The notes under the pieces: generated by a model
Seen by the model: only the letters and a program-made list of their open reading frames with translations
What the model was told of the DNA's origin: nothing
Databases searched by the model: none
Origin: Novosphingobium sp.
GTDB taxonomy: Bacteria > Pseudomonadota > Alphaproteobacteria > Sphingomonadales > Sphingomonadaceae
Length of the DNA stretch: 9,325 nucleotides
NCBI GenBank assembly: GCA_009885425.1
Contig: VFKS01000203.1
Coordinates: 1-9,325 of the forward strand
Direction: 5' to 3'
Program-made: the position numbers and the translations under genes
In this document: piece by piece, positions 1 through 6,812 of the stretch
Numbering within the stretch: the stretch's first letter is position 1
How the letters are laid out: each line of letters begins with the position of its first letter

Positions 1-105
1 ATCAGCAGCTGGCTGGGCTGCCGTCTGGGCCATGGCCGGTGCAACGAAAGCACCAAGTGAAACGCCGCAGATCAAAACGCTGCGCATAAGCTCGCGAGAA
101 ATCAT
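1..105 (-). CDS. N-terminus of an exported protein (partial, runs off left edge)
   Basis: Only the first 35 codons are present. The reading frame is open from an ATG at 105 to the window edge. It encodes a signal peptide: a short charged start (MISRELMR), a hydrophobic core (VLICGVSLGAFVAP) and a signal peptidase I site AMA|Q at about residues 26-27, followed by an Ala/Gln/Thr-rich mature start. A purine-rich Shine-Dalgarno sequence (AGGGGG, 111-116) lies 5 bases upstream, which supports this start. The same style of signal peptide and mature start is common in sphingomonad TonB-dependent receptors and other envelope proteins, but nothing in the visible part identifies the family. It lies 171 bases downstream of dacB on the same strand, so it probably has its own promoter, although I could not pick one out with confidence. 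Confidence 0.75.
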   Translation of the reverse strand, partial: MISRELMRSVLICGVSLGAFVAPAMAQTAAQPAAD

Positions 106-239
106 AGATGCCCCCTAATCGGTCGATACTGCGACGGCCCCTGCCGAATGCGTCACGCTATCAAAGCCAAGGACTAGCGCCAGCCCCGGCGGCAGGGAAA
201 GTTCCTTTTCGCGATTGAATTGTCCCAATCACGATGATT

Positions 240-259
240 CTGTTGCAACGGCGCAACAG
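240..259 (-). other. Small hairpin downstream of dacB, possible weak terminator
   Basis: On the minus strand, about 17 bases after the dacB stop codon, CTGTTGC and GCAACAG form a 7-bp stem with a 6-base loop. A competing GGCGC/GCGCC stem overlaps it (250-263). No T-tract follows, so it would be at most a weak or Rho-assisted end of the operon. The rest of the 106-276 gap shows nothing I can assign beyond the ribosome binding site of the left-edge gene. Confidence 0.25.
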
Positions 260-276
260 CGCCGTGCCGAACCCGT

Positions 277-1779
277 TCAATTGGCCGCTGCGATCTGCAA
301 CAGTGCTGCTTCCATCACCGGCAGCGCCGAGGCTCCGTTCGGGACGTCATTGGCGAAAAAGGCAAAGGTAAAGGGGCGCCCGCTGGCGGTAGTGAAGGTG
401 CCCGACAGCGCATTGGTGGCGTTTAGCGTGCCGGTTTTGGCTGTCAGATTGCCTTCCAGCGGTGTGCCGATGAACCGCCGCCTCAGCGTGCCGTCCTTAC
501 CGGCGATCGGTAGCGAGGCGTGCCAGGCTGGTCCCCACGGCTGTCCATCGATCCAGCGCAGCAGCGCAATCGCTGCGCGCGGGCTGACGCGGTTGTAGGT
601 CGACATGCCCGAACCATCGGAGAAATCGAACCCGGCGCGAGGGATGCCGATGCGTTCGAACAGGTTGTGCTCGGCATCGGCGGCCCATTCTTCCGATCCG
701 CTGCCCTCAATATCGCCCAGCCGCCGGAACAGCGCCTGGGCGTGGAGGTTCTGGCTGGCCTTGTTGATTGTCACCACATCCTCAGACAGCGGCGGGGGGG
801 TCAGGGTGGCCAGCGGCTTATGGGTGAACGCAATTGGCGTACCAAATAGGCCTGGTTCATGAGGCAAATCATATAGTTGGGTAGGGCGCTTACTAACCTG
901 AACCTTGCCGGTCACTTTGACCCCGCGTGCCTCGAGCATCCCTTTGAATGTCCATGCTGCGAAATGCGCCGGATCGTCGATCCCGATCCGTTCGTTCCAC
1001 GGTTTGGCATCGGCGGGAATTTCGCCCGAAAGCCTTAGGTCGAAACCGTTGACTGCACGCTCCAGCTTAAGGGTCTGCTTGCTGCCGGGCGCGGTGGTTT
1101 TTGCCTCGTTCCGAAGCCTGAAATAGGGTGACAGACTGACAATCGGAGGCTGCCCCTGCTTGCCTGGCGCAACCGTCATAAGCAGTTCGTTGTCATCGAG
1201 ATTGAGCGCGGAAACCGCGGTGCCTGAGTCAGTACCAATGTTGTTCCAGCTCATCCCCGGAACCCAACGCTGATCGGGCCAAAAGCTGTCATCGCCGATC
1301 ACGTCGTGAACCCGGCTGGTCTTCGCGGCGACGGCATCGGCCAAAGTGGCGAGGCAATTGATCTTGCAATCGGGAGCACTCGACATCCGGGCATCGCCGC
1401 GACCGACCAGAATCACGTCAGCCCCGCCCTTGGCCCGCTCCAGCCTGACCTGAGTGCCCGCAGCCACATCCGGCTGATCGATTCCCGGCAGCAGCGCATA
1501 GGCCGCCGCGGTGGTGAACATCTTGGTGTTGGATCCCGGGATGAAGCGCTGGTCGGGGTTGATCGAAACCACCACCTTGCCCGTTTCATCCACGACCAGC
1601 AGGCCAAACCGGGTCCCCTGTGGCGCCGTTGCAAGGGTCGCTTCGACCTGTTGCTGCAAGGTTTGGACGCTTGCGACTGGCGCAGGCGGTGCATCGGCCA
1701 AGGCTGGGCTGGCAAGGGCAAGCAGGGCGAGCGGGATCAGGCGCTTGAACATCGCCGCGCAGACTGCCCTGCCCTTCAC
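277..1779 (-). CDS. dacB: D-alanyl-D-alanine carboxypeptidase/endopeptidase, PBP4 type (peptidase S13)
   Basis: This is a periplasmic low-molecular-mass penicillin-binding protein. The family removes terminal D-Ala from peptidoglycan pentapeptides and cuts D-Ala-mDAP cross-links. All three active-site motifs are visible and in order: SxxK as S83-N-T-K86, SxN as S342-Q-N344 and KTG as K448-T-G450. The long SxxK to SxN interval (about 260 residues) is the inserted-domain layout typical of S13, and 500 residues is close to the 477 of E. coli DacB. The signal peptide has a core LIPLALLALASPALA and a cleavage site near ALA|DA. The GTG start at 1779 overlaps the stop of the nitrilase gene (GTGA). 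An ATG at 1752 (residue 10) would give a shorter, more classical signal peptide and is a real alternative. The mature part contains a close Cys pair (PDCKINC), possibly a disulfide. It is the last gene of the four-gene unit. Confidence 0.93.
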   Translation of the reverse strand: MKGRAVCAAMFKRLIPLALLALASPALADAPPAPVASVQTLQQQVEATLATAPQGTRFGLLVVDETGKVVVSINPDQRFIPGSNTKMFTTAAAYALLPGIDQPDVAAGTQVRLERAKGGADVILVGRGDARMSSAPDCKINCLATLADAVAAKTSRVHDVIGDDSFWPDQRWVPGMSWNNIGTDSGTAVSALNLDDNELLMTVAPGKQGQPPIVSLSPYFRLRNEAKTTAPGSKQTLKLERAVNGFDLRLSGEIPADAKPWNERIGIDDPAHFAAWTFKGMLEARGVKVTGKVQVSKRPTQLYDLPHEPGLFGTPIAFTHKPLATLTPPPLSEDVVTINKASQNLHAQALFRRLGDIEGSGSEEWAADAEHNLFERIGIPRAGFDFSDGSGMSTYNRVSPRAAIALLRWIDGQPWGPAWHASLPIAGKDGTLRRRFIGTPLEGNLTAKTGTLNATNALSGTFTTASGRPFTFAFFANDVPNGASALPVMEAALLQIAAAN

Positions 1780-2672
1780 CGCAAGTCCACCACCTCAACC
1801 GCCGGCAACAGACCGCCACCCGGCTGCTCGGCCCAATGGCGGGCGTTGAGCACCCCGCCATCGGCCCGCAGTTCAGCAACTCTGGCCAAGTCGACTTCGG
1901 CAAAAACCCATTGTGCAGCATCCATCTCGCCGATTGCCAGCACGCCGTCTGCGGGCATGCCGCGATCGGGCGGACCATAGATTGCGGCAGCCCCGCGGTT
2001 GACGTCGACCGCCGGGGACCAGTCAGCCGTGCCGACCGTGGGCGACTGGACAGCATAGCACTGACCCTCCAGCGCGCGGGCCTGTGCGCCCAGCCGGACC
2101 CGCCAAAACCCGTGTTCGCTATCGGTGCACGAAGGGACCAGCAGCAGGTCCATCCCGGCTTCGACCTGAGCCCGGGCGAGCAGCGGAAATTCGCTATCGT
2201 AACAGATGTTTATCCCGATATTGCCGAGCGCGGTCCGAAACAGCCGGAGCGGCGCCGAACCACTGACATGCCACTCCTCGCGCTCAAACCGGGTCATCAC
2301 CAGCTTGTCCTGCACCCCCACCTTGCCGCCCGGCGTGAACAGGCGCGCGCGGTTGACATAGGCCCCGCCCGCCACAGCGCAGGGCGCGCTGGCGGCGAGG
2401 ATGTGGAGGCCGTGGCGGGCCGCAAGGTCTGTATGCAGCGCATCGACCCGGGGCAGCAAGGCGCTGACCGAGGCCAGTGATCCCGCCAGATCGCCCATCG
2501 TTGCGGGATCGAGCCCGGCCAGCTCCATCGACCCGTATTCAGGGAACACCGCCAGTGCCGCCTCGCCAGCAGCGGCCTCTTCAACCCAGCGGGTCAGCTT
2601 GGCGGCATAGGCAGACCAATCAGCCAGTGCCTCGATTGGATATTGCGCAGCGGCGATGGTGAACCGGGTCAT
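1776..2672 (-). CDS. Nitrilase-superfamily carbon-nitrogen hydrolase
   Basis: A 298-residue enzyme of the nitrilase superfamily, which hydrolyses amides, nitriles or carbamoyl compounds through a Glu-Lys-Cys triad. All three residues are visible: Glu45 in VFPEYGSME, Lys123 in QDKLVMTRFE and Cys157 in INICYDSEFP. The YDSEFP context after the cysteine and the later segment LLVPSCTDSEHGFWR fit the amidase-like branch better than true nitrilases. There is no signal peptide, so it should be cytoplasmic. An open frame extends 68 codons further upstream, but that stretch is antisense-like, Arg/Pro-rich and lies inside the GNAT gene. The ATG at 2672 overlaps the GNAT stop as ATGA and begins directly with the usual first strand (RFTIAAAQYP). 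The nearest known architecture is the C-terminal domain of B. subtilis YhcX, which carries a GNAT domain in front. The substrate is unknown. Confidence 0.92.
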   Translation of the reverse strand: MTRFTIAAAQYPIEALADWSAYAAKLTRWVEEAAAGEAALAVFPEYGSMELAGLDPATMGDLAGSLASVSALLPRVDALHTDLAARHGLHILAASAPCAVAGGAYVNRARLFTPGGKVGVQDKLVMTRFEREEWHVSGSAPLRLFRTALGNIGINICYDSEFPLLARAQVEAGMDLLLVPSCTDSEHGFWRVRLGAQARALEGQCYAVQSPTVGTADWSPAVDVNRGAAAIYGPPDRGMPADGVLAIGEMDAAQWVFAEVDLARVAELRADGGVLNARHWAEQPGGGLLPAVEVVDLR

Positions 2673-3256
2673 AGCGAACGCATCCAATATTGCATCGGCT
2701 TGGGGCTCTCGCCCGCCTCGCCATGGTCCTTCCACGCCAGTTCGGTGACGAAGCCGGGTACCGGGGCATAGCCGCGCTTGGTCCAAAAGGCGTCGAGCGG
2801 GGTGTATCCGGCTGGCCGGGCCGGGTGATCTTCCGGCCGGATCACCGCCGCGAAGGTGGCGGCAGTGGCGCCGCACTCGCGCGCCTGCGCCTCACGGTGA
2901 CCAAAAAAGGCGTGGCCAATCCCGCGCCCGCGATAGTCCGGCAGCAGCACGCTTTCGCCAAAATAGAACAGGGTGGCCGGGTCGATCCCGCGCGCTTCGA
3001 ACGGGGCGCGAAATTTTGCCTTCTGGGCGTGCATGGGACTAGCCGTGGCCGCGCCAACAATCCGGCTGCCATCAAACGCGGCCACCAGCACGGCATCAGG
3101 GGCTTCGGTAAATTCCTTGAGGTATTCCGCTTCGTAAGCTGGGTCGCCATCATAGAGATAGGGATAGGCCGCGAAGACCGTGATCCGCAGGCTGGCCAGA
3201 TCATCCAGCGCGGCTCCCAGCGCCGCACCGGACAGCGGGGCGACGCGGATTGTCAC
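2669..3256 (-). CDS. GNAT-family N-acetyltransferase
   Basis: A 195-residue cytoplasmic protein with the GNAT fold, expected to transfer an acetyl group from acetyl-CoA to an amine. The acetyl-CoA pyrophosphate-binding signature of motif A is clear: the strand ESVLLPDY (101-108) followed by R109-G-R-G-I-G114 and a helix. The strand FDGSRIVGAATA (about 61-72) precedes it, and FWTKRGYAPVPGF (about 147-159) matches the C-terminal motif B region in which an aromatic/Gly-Tyr turn follows the last helix. The start is GTG at 3256, overlapping the stop of the NTF2-like gene (GTGA). The stop overlaps the nitrilase start (ATGA). Pairing with a nitrilase mirrors the fused GNAT-nitrilase protein YhcX, which suggests a shared pathway. 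The acceptor substrate cannot be read from the sequence. Confidence 0.9.
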   Translation of the reverse strand: MTIRVAPLSGAALGAALDDLASLRITVFAAYPYLYDGDPAYEAEYLKEFTEAPDAVLVAAFDGSRIVGAATASPMHAQKAKFRAPFEARGIDPATLFYFGESVLLPDYRGRGIGHAFFGHREAQARECGATAATFAAVIRPEDHPARPAGYTPLDAFWTKRGYAPVPGFVTELAWKDHGEAGESPKPMQYWMRSL

Positions 3257-3663
3257 CCGCCGACCTGCGCGGTCCAGTCGGCCAGGTTGTAATAAACAGT
3301 TACCCGGGTGATCTTTGCGTCGGCGATCGCGAAGAAGGCCCCGGCCGGCAACTGATAGGTCTGCCCGGCCGCGACCGGCAGGCCTTCGTCGGTGCTGAGA
3401 TATTCGCCGTGAACCACGAATTCGGCCGCACCGCGGGTGCCGTCGTCACTGGCCATCAGCACGATCCCATCGAGCCGTTCGCGGTAGCAACGCTCCATAT
3501 GGGCCAGAAAGACCCGAAACGCGCCCTTGCCGTGCTGGCTGGCACCTTGGTTGAGATCGTGCACCACACCATCATCGAGGCAATCGAGCATGCCGGCCCA
3601 ATCGCCAGCGTTGAACGCGGCGTAATAGCGGGTCAGCAGGTCAAGGGCGGCGGTACGGTCCAT
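3253..3663 (-). CDS. NTF2/SnoaL-like protein (ketosteroid isomerase-related)
   Basis: A 136-residue protein of the NTF2-like superfamily, which forms cone-shaped alpha+beta folds used by small isomerases, dehydratases and ligand-binding proteins. The characteristic N-terminal helix pattern is seen (LLTRYYAAFNAGDWAGMLDCLDDGVVHDLNQG), followed by a middle region ending in a strand-rich tail (AEFVVHGEYL, and FFAIADAKITRVTVYYNLADW). The acidic and histidine residues D29, D30 and H35 line the usual pocket position, but I cannot assign catalysis. The ATG at 3663 has a strong Shine-Dalgarno sequence (AAGGAG, 3671-3676, 7-base spacing), the best in the unit, as expected for the first gene. It lies just past the terminator of the receptor gene, so it should open a new transcript. 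It resembles proteins annotated as ketosteroid isomerase-related, but steroid chemistry should not be assumed. Confidence 0.85.
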   Translation of the reverse strand: MDRTAALDLLTRYYAAFNAGDWAGMLDCLDDGVVHDLNQGASQHGKGAFRVFLAHMERCYRERLDGIVLMASDDGTRGAAEFVVHGEYLSTDEGLPVAAGQTYQLPAGAFFAIADAKITRVTVYYNLADWTAQVGG

Positions 3664-3670
3664 CAGCGGG

Positions 3671-3676
3671 CTCCTT
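3671..3676 (-). promoter_or_regulatory. Ribosome binding site of the four-gene unit
   Basis: AAGGAG on the minus strand, 7 bases ahead of the ATG at 3663. It is the only near-consensus ribosome binding site in the unit. The three following genes start inside the preceding stop codons and have weaker sites, so translation of the unit probably loads mainly here. Confidence 0.75.
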
Positions 3677-3684
3677 CTGCGTTT

Positions 3685-3713
3685 TCCCTATCCGGCAGTG
3701 GCAGCCAATTCAA
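3685..3713 (-). promoter_or_regulatory. Candidate promoter of the NTF2-like/GNAT/nitrilase/dacB unit
   Basis: In the 66 bases between the receptor terminator and the first gene, the minus strand carries TTGAAT (3708-3713) and TAGGGA (3685-3690) separated by 17 bases. The -35 match is fair and the -10 match is weak. The position is right, because a promoter is needed here unless transcription reads through the terminator. This is inference from spacing and placement. Confidence 0.25.
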
Positions 3714-3729
3714 TTCCTGCGCGCCACAC

Positions 3730-3765
3730 AAAAAAGGCAGGGCGGCATGATGCTGCCGCCCTGCC
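3730..3765 (-). terminator. Intrinsic terminator of the TonB-dependent receptor gene
   Basis: On the minus strand a perfect 12-bp GC-rich stem (GGCAGGGCGGCA with TGCCGCCCTGCC, arms 3754-3765 and 3736-3747) has a 6-base loop and runs directly into six T residues (3730-3735). It lies 23 bases after the receptor stop codon. This is a textbook Rho-independent terminator and separates the receptor transcript from the downstream four-gene unit. Confidence 0.93.
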
Positions 3766-3788
3766 CATTTGCTGAAGTGATTATGCGA

Positions 3789-6548
3789 TCAGAACTTGCC
3801 GCGCAGAGTCACACCAAAGGTCCGCGGTTCGGCCAGGAACTGCGAGATCAGCTGGCGGCCGCCGGGATAGCCATTGGCGTCGTTAAACGGCGCCGTGCCG
3901 GCTCCGGCCTGGAACGGCGTGTTGAAAGCGACCTGCGCATAGTCGACGTTGAACAGGTTCTGCGCCCACAGTTCGAGCGACCACTTGCTGTCCGCCCCGC
4001 GCAGCCCGACGCGGGCGTTGACGATCGCATAGCCGTCCTGCTCCTTTTGCGGGAACCGGTCCGAGCCGGTATTGTAGTCGCTGGACACGCGGGTATCGAC
4101 ATAGAACAGCGCCGAAAGTCCGCTGCTGCCGATTTCCGGGGTCCAGGCCAGGCTGGCCGTGACCACGTTTTCAGGAGCATTCGACATGAACGCACCCGGC
4201 AGCAAGCGCAGCGCCGGATCGAGCGGAGCGCCCGATGCGTTACCGACCAGATCCGACCGATACTTGGTCTTCGCATGGGTCAGGCCGAGCGTGACGCGCA
4301 GATCCGGCGAAGGATTGAGCACGGTTTCCAGCTCAACCCCTTGAGCGCGCACGCCGTAAGTCACGTCAGCAACCGGGCAAGCGCCGGTGACAGCGCTGAG
4401 ATCGCTATCGGTAGTGCCCAGGCTGCTCCCACAGCCATTGATCGTCTGGACCAGGAAAACCGTACCGTTGAAGGTATTCAGCTGAAAGCTGCTGAAGTCC
4501 GAACGGAAGACGGTCAGGCTGGCGCTGAACGGACCGGTCGCATACTTCGCGCCGATTTCGTAGCTGTTGACCGTTTCAGGGGCAAACTGGAGCTTGCTGA
4601 CCAGCGCCTGCGCGCCGCCAACGGTGCTGGAAAACGGAAACGTTGAGCCTTTCAGCGCCGAACGGTCGAGGTTGAACCCGCCCGCTTTGTAGCCGCGGCT
4701 ATAGCTGCCGTAGACCATCAGATCGTCGTTGACCTTGTACGACAGGATCGCCGTACCGGTGAAGGCATCTTCGCTGCGCTTGTCGGAAATCGAAACGCCG
4801 TTCAGTTCAGCGGTCGAGTTGCCCTGGCACGACAGTCCGATCAGGGCCCCAGCCAACGCCTTGGCCGTGGCATTGGTGGTGGTGCTGACCAGATCATCGA
4901 GAACCAGGCCCTGCACCGTGGTGCAGACCGTGTTGTCATTACCAAAGGTGGCGCTGAAGTCTTTCTTGTCGCTGGTATAGCGCAGGCCAAGGGTCAGGTG
5001 CAGGCGATCGGTGATGTTCACGATGTTGTGCGTGAACAGCGCCCAGTTCTTGTCGTGCTGGTTATAGCGATCGTTGGTTGTTCCGCGATTGTTAAGGCCA
5101 TCGAGCGCGGTGAACGCCGCGACGATGTCGGCACCAGTTGCGCCGCCACCAGATGCACCCGAAACGGTTGCTGGACCAGATACTGGCGTCAGGCATGACG
5201 GACTGGTTGGCGAATAGAAACTAGCCAAGCCGCCGCCCGACAGAATTCGGCAAGTCGCGAACCTGCCATATTGGCTGCCGAACCGCAGGTTATCGCGAAC
5301 GGTCAGTTTTTCATCAGCGTAAAACCCGCCGACCAGCCAGTCGAGCTTGCCATCGAACGCTTCGCCTTGCAGGCGCAGTTCCTGAGTGAACGTGTGGAAC
5401 TGACGGTAAGCATCGGGGCTTGGTGTGCGGTAGAGGATGTCGACCGCGCTGTAATCGGTGTCCGAACCCTGGCCCGCACGGTATTCACGGTAGGCGGTGA
5501 TCGAGGTTAGCGTGGCGCCGCCCAGATCCCATTTAACTTCGCCCGAGAAGCCATAGTCGGTGGTCTTGCCTTCAAAGCTGCGGCCCGCCGAAACATACAT
5601 CGTCCGGTCATAGCCCGGATTGAACCCAGCCAATGGCTGACCCAGATCGCGCAACACGTTGATGATGTTGTTGCCGTTGGTCTGCAGCGGGGTCAGCGGG
5701 GTTGATGGGTTGTTGAGGTTGCCGATGAACGGGTTGACGCTGCCATCAACATAGATCGCGCCGCAGCAACGTTCTTGACGCCAGGTGTAATCGCCGATCA
5801 GGCGGATCGAGATCGCGTCCGACGGTTCGAACAACAGCTGCCCGCGCACGAACACGCGGTTGCGGTTGTTGATGTCGATGTTGTTGGTGTTGTCGGTCAT
5901 GAAGCCATCGCGGCGAACATAGACACCGTCGATGCGGGCAGCGATCTTTTCGCTGATCGGGCCGGTGATCGAGGCGCCCAACCGGACAAAATTAAAGTTG
6001 CCATAGGTCGCTTCGCCGGTCGCACCGAAATTGAACGAAGGCTTTTTGGAATAGATCGAGATCAGGCCAGCTGACGAGTTGCGGCCGCCCAGCGTACCCT
6101 GCGGGCCGCGCTGCACTTCGATCCGGTCCAGTTCGCCCAGCTCATTCAGGCCGATGCCCGAACGCGAACGATAGACGCCGTCGATGAATACCGGGACCGA
6201 GCTTTCAAGGCCGGGGTTATCCCCGACCGTGCCGATCCCGCGGATCCGGGCCGAACCGTTCGCTTCCGAACCGGTCGAAGACACGATCAGCGAAGGGGCC
6301 AGCTGGTTGAGCTGGCGAATGTCGTTCGCACCGCTGTTCTGAAGGGTTTCGGCATTGACTGCCGAAATCGCGACCGGCACGTCGGCCAGTGCCTGCGAGC
6401 GGCCCTGAGCCATGACCACGATATCACCGTCTTTGGCTTCGGCTTCATCCTGCGGAACCGCGGCGTCCTGCGCGAACGCCGGAGTGACGGGAATCAAGAG
6501 AAGGGCAGCGGCCGATACGCCCGCACCCAGTACAGTCGACAATTTCAT
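3789..6548 (-). CDS. TonB-dependent outer-membrane receptor
   Basis: A 919-residue outer-membrane receptor, energised by TonB-ExbBD to import a ligand that is too large or scarce to diffuse through porins. The signal peptide is residues 1-26 (cleavage AFA|QD). A TonB-box-like stretch DIVVMAQ is at 42-48. The plug domain runs from about 54 to 170 with the family landmarks ARIRGIG (100-106), VPVFIDGVYR (118-127) and IEVQRGPQGTL (143-153), where the usual Tyr after TL is Gly. The rest is a beta-barrel ending in TLRGKF with a terminal Phe. The start at 6548 is favoured over an upstream in-frame extension because it begins the signal peptide and has AGGGAG 7 bases ahead (6556-6561). All eight mature cysteines occur in close pairs. 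No FecR-signalling extension is present, so there is no sign of surface signalling. The ligand is unknown; siderophores, vitamins, glycans or aromatics are all possible for this large sphingomonad family. Confidence 0.95.
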   Translation of the reverse strand: MKLSTVLGAGVSAAALLLIPVTPAFAQDAAVPQDEAEAKDGDIVVMAQGRSQALADVPVAISAVNAETLQNSGANDIRQLNQLAPSLIVSSTGSEANGSARIRGIGTVGDNPGLESSVPVFIDGVYRSRSGIGLNELGELDRIEVQRGPQGTLGGRNSSAGLISIYSKKPSFNFGATGEATYGNFNFVRLGASITGPISEKIAARIDGVYVRRDGFMTDNTNNIDINNRNRVFVRGQLLFEPSDAISIRLIGDYTWRQERCCGAIYVDGSVNPFIGNLNNPSTPLTPLQTNGNNIINVLRDLGQPLAGFNPGYDRTMYVSAGRSFEGKTTDYGFSGEVKWDLGGATLTSITAYREYRAGQGSDTDYSAVDILYRTPSPDAYRQFHTFTQELRLQGEAFDGKLDWLVGGFYADEKLTVRDNLRFGSQYGRFATCRILSGGGLASFYSPTSPSCLTPVSGPATVSGASGGGATGADIVAAFTALDGLNNRGTTNDRYNQHDKNWALFTHNIVNITDRLHLTLGLRYTSDKKDFSATFGNDNTVCTTVQGLVLDDLVSTTTNATAKALAGALIGLSCQGNSTAELNGVSISDKRSEDAFTGTAILSYKVNDDLMVYGSYSRGYKAGGFNLDRSALKGSTFPFSSTVGGAQALVSKLQFAPETVNSYEIGAKYATGPFSASLTVFRSDFSSFQLNTFNGTVFLVQTINGCGSSLGTTDSDLSAVTGACPVADVTYGVRAQGVELETVLNPSPDLRVTLGLTHAKTKYRSDLVGNASGAPLDPALRLLPGAFMSNAPENVVTASLAWTPEIGSSGLSALFYVDTRVSSDYNTGSDRFPQKEQDGYAIVNARVGLRGADSKWSLELWAQNLFNVDYAQVAFNTPFQAGAGTAPFNDANGYPGGRQLISQFLAEPRTFGVTLRGKF

Positions 6549-6637
6549 AGCATCACTCCCTGCAAACCAATTGGTACAACCGCCTGGGGAGAAGGTTGTC
6601 CGTTTTTCAGCACCGTTTTCGGATACCTGAAACCTCG

Positions 6638-6665
6638 CAAATACCGAAGAGCCGTAAAGTGTCAA
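6638..6665 (-). promoter_or_regulatory. Candidate sigma-70-like promoter of the receptor gene
   Basis: The minus strand carries a perfect -35 hexamer TTGACA (6660-6665), a 16-base spacer and TATTTG (6638-6643) as a poor -10. Transcription would start near 6631 and give a leader of about 80 bases. That leader includes the 10-bp palindrome ACCAATTGGT (6566-6575) shortly before the ribosome binding site. Confidence 0.45.
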
Positions 6666-6700
6666 CGCTGGCGAGGGGTGACTATCGACCAACAGCGTTG
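6663..6700. promoter_or_regulatory. Inverted repeat overlapping the receptor -35, possible operator
   Basis: CAACGCTG (6663-6670) and CAGCGTTG (6693-6700) are perfect 8-base inverted repeats 22 bases apart. The proximal arm overlaps the -35 hexamer. The distal arm lies within a second, smaller palindrome CCAAC-AGC-GTTGG (6689-6701). This placement suits a repressor or activator site, or a looped pair of half-sites. No regulator gene is visible in the window, so the binding protein is unknown. Confidence 0.35.
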
Positions 6701-6737
6701 GACAATCGACATAACGGCATGGATTTGCCAAACAATT

Positions 6738-6787
6738 GCTGCACCGCAAAATGCAGCGGGGCCGACCGGCTCCCGCCGATCAGCCCC
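6738..6787 (-). terminator. Tandem hairpins after the pilin gene, probable terminator or 3' structure
   Basis: On the minus strand, 25 bases after the pilin stop, the arms at 6775-6787 and 6758-6770 form a 13-bp stem closed by a GGGA (GNRA-type) tetraloop. In minus-strand RNA all 13 pairs form, two of them G-U; in plus-strand RNA the same positions would be C-A mismatches, so the structure favours minus transcription. It is followed at once by a second stem, GCTGCA/TGCAGC (6752-6757 and 6738-6743), whose loop holds TTTT. There is no T-tract directly after the first stem, so termination is likely but not certain; it could also protect the 3' end of the short pilin mRNA. The remaining 6549-6737 gap holds the receptor promoter and operator candidates. 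Confidence 0.5.
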
Positions 6788-6812
6788 CTATCAAGCCATT
6801 CGCGCTACCTGA

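Noticed and set aside
2673..2876. 68-codon upstream extension of the nitrilase
   Set aside because: It lies inside the GNAT gene, is Arg/Pro-rich, and the ATG at 2672 both overlaps the GNAT stop and begins the conserved first strand.
3747..4646. Open frame of 299 codons on the plus strand opposite the receptor C-terminus
   Set aside because: It starts inside the terminator, is antisense to conserved barrel sequence, and its Arg/Gln-rich translation has no recognisable domain.
6549..6749. 67-codon upstream extension of the TonB-dependent receptor
   Set aside because: It would place the signal peptide internally, and a good ribosome binding site precedes the ATG at 6548.
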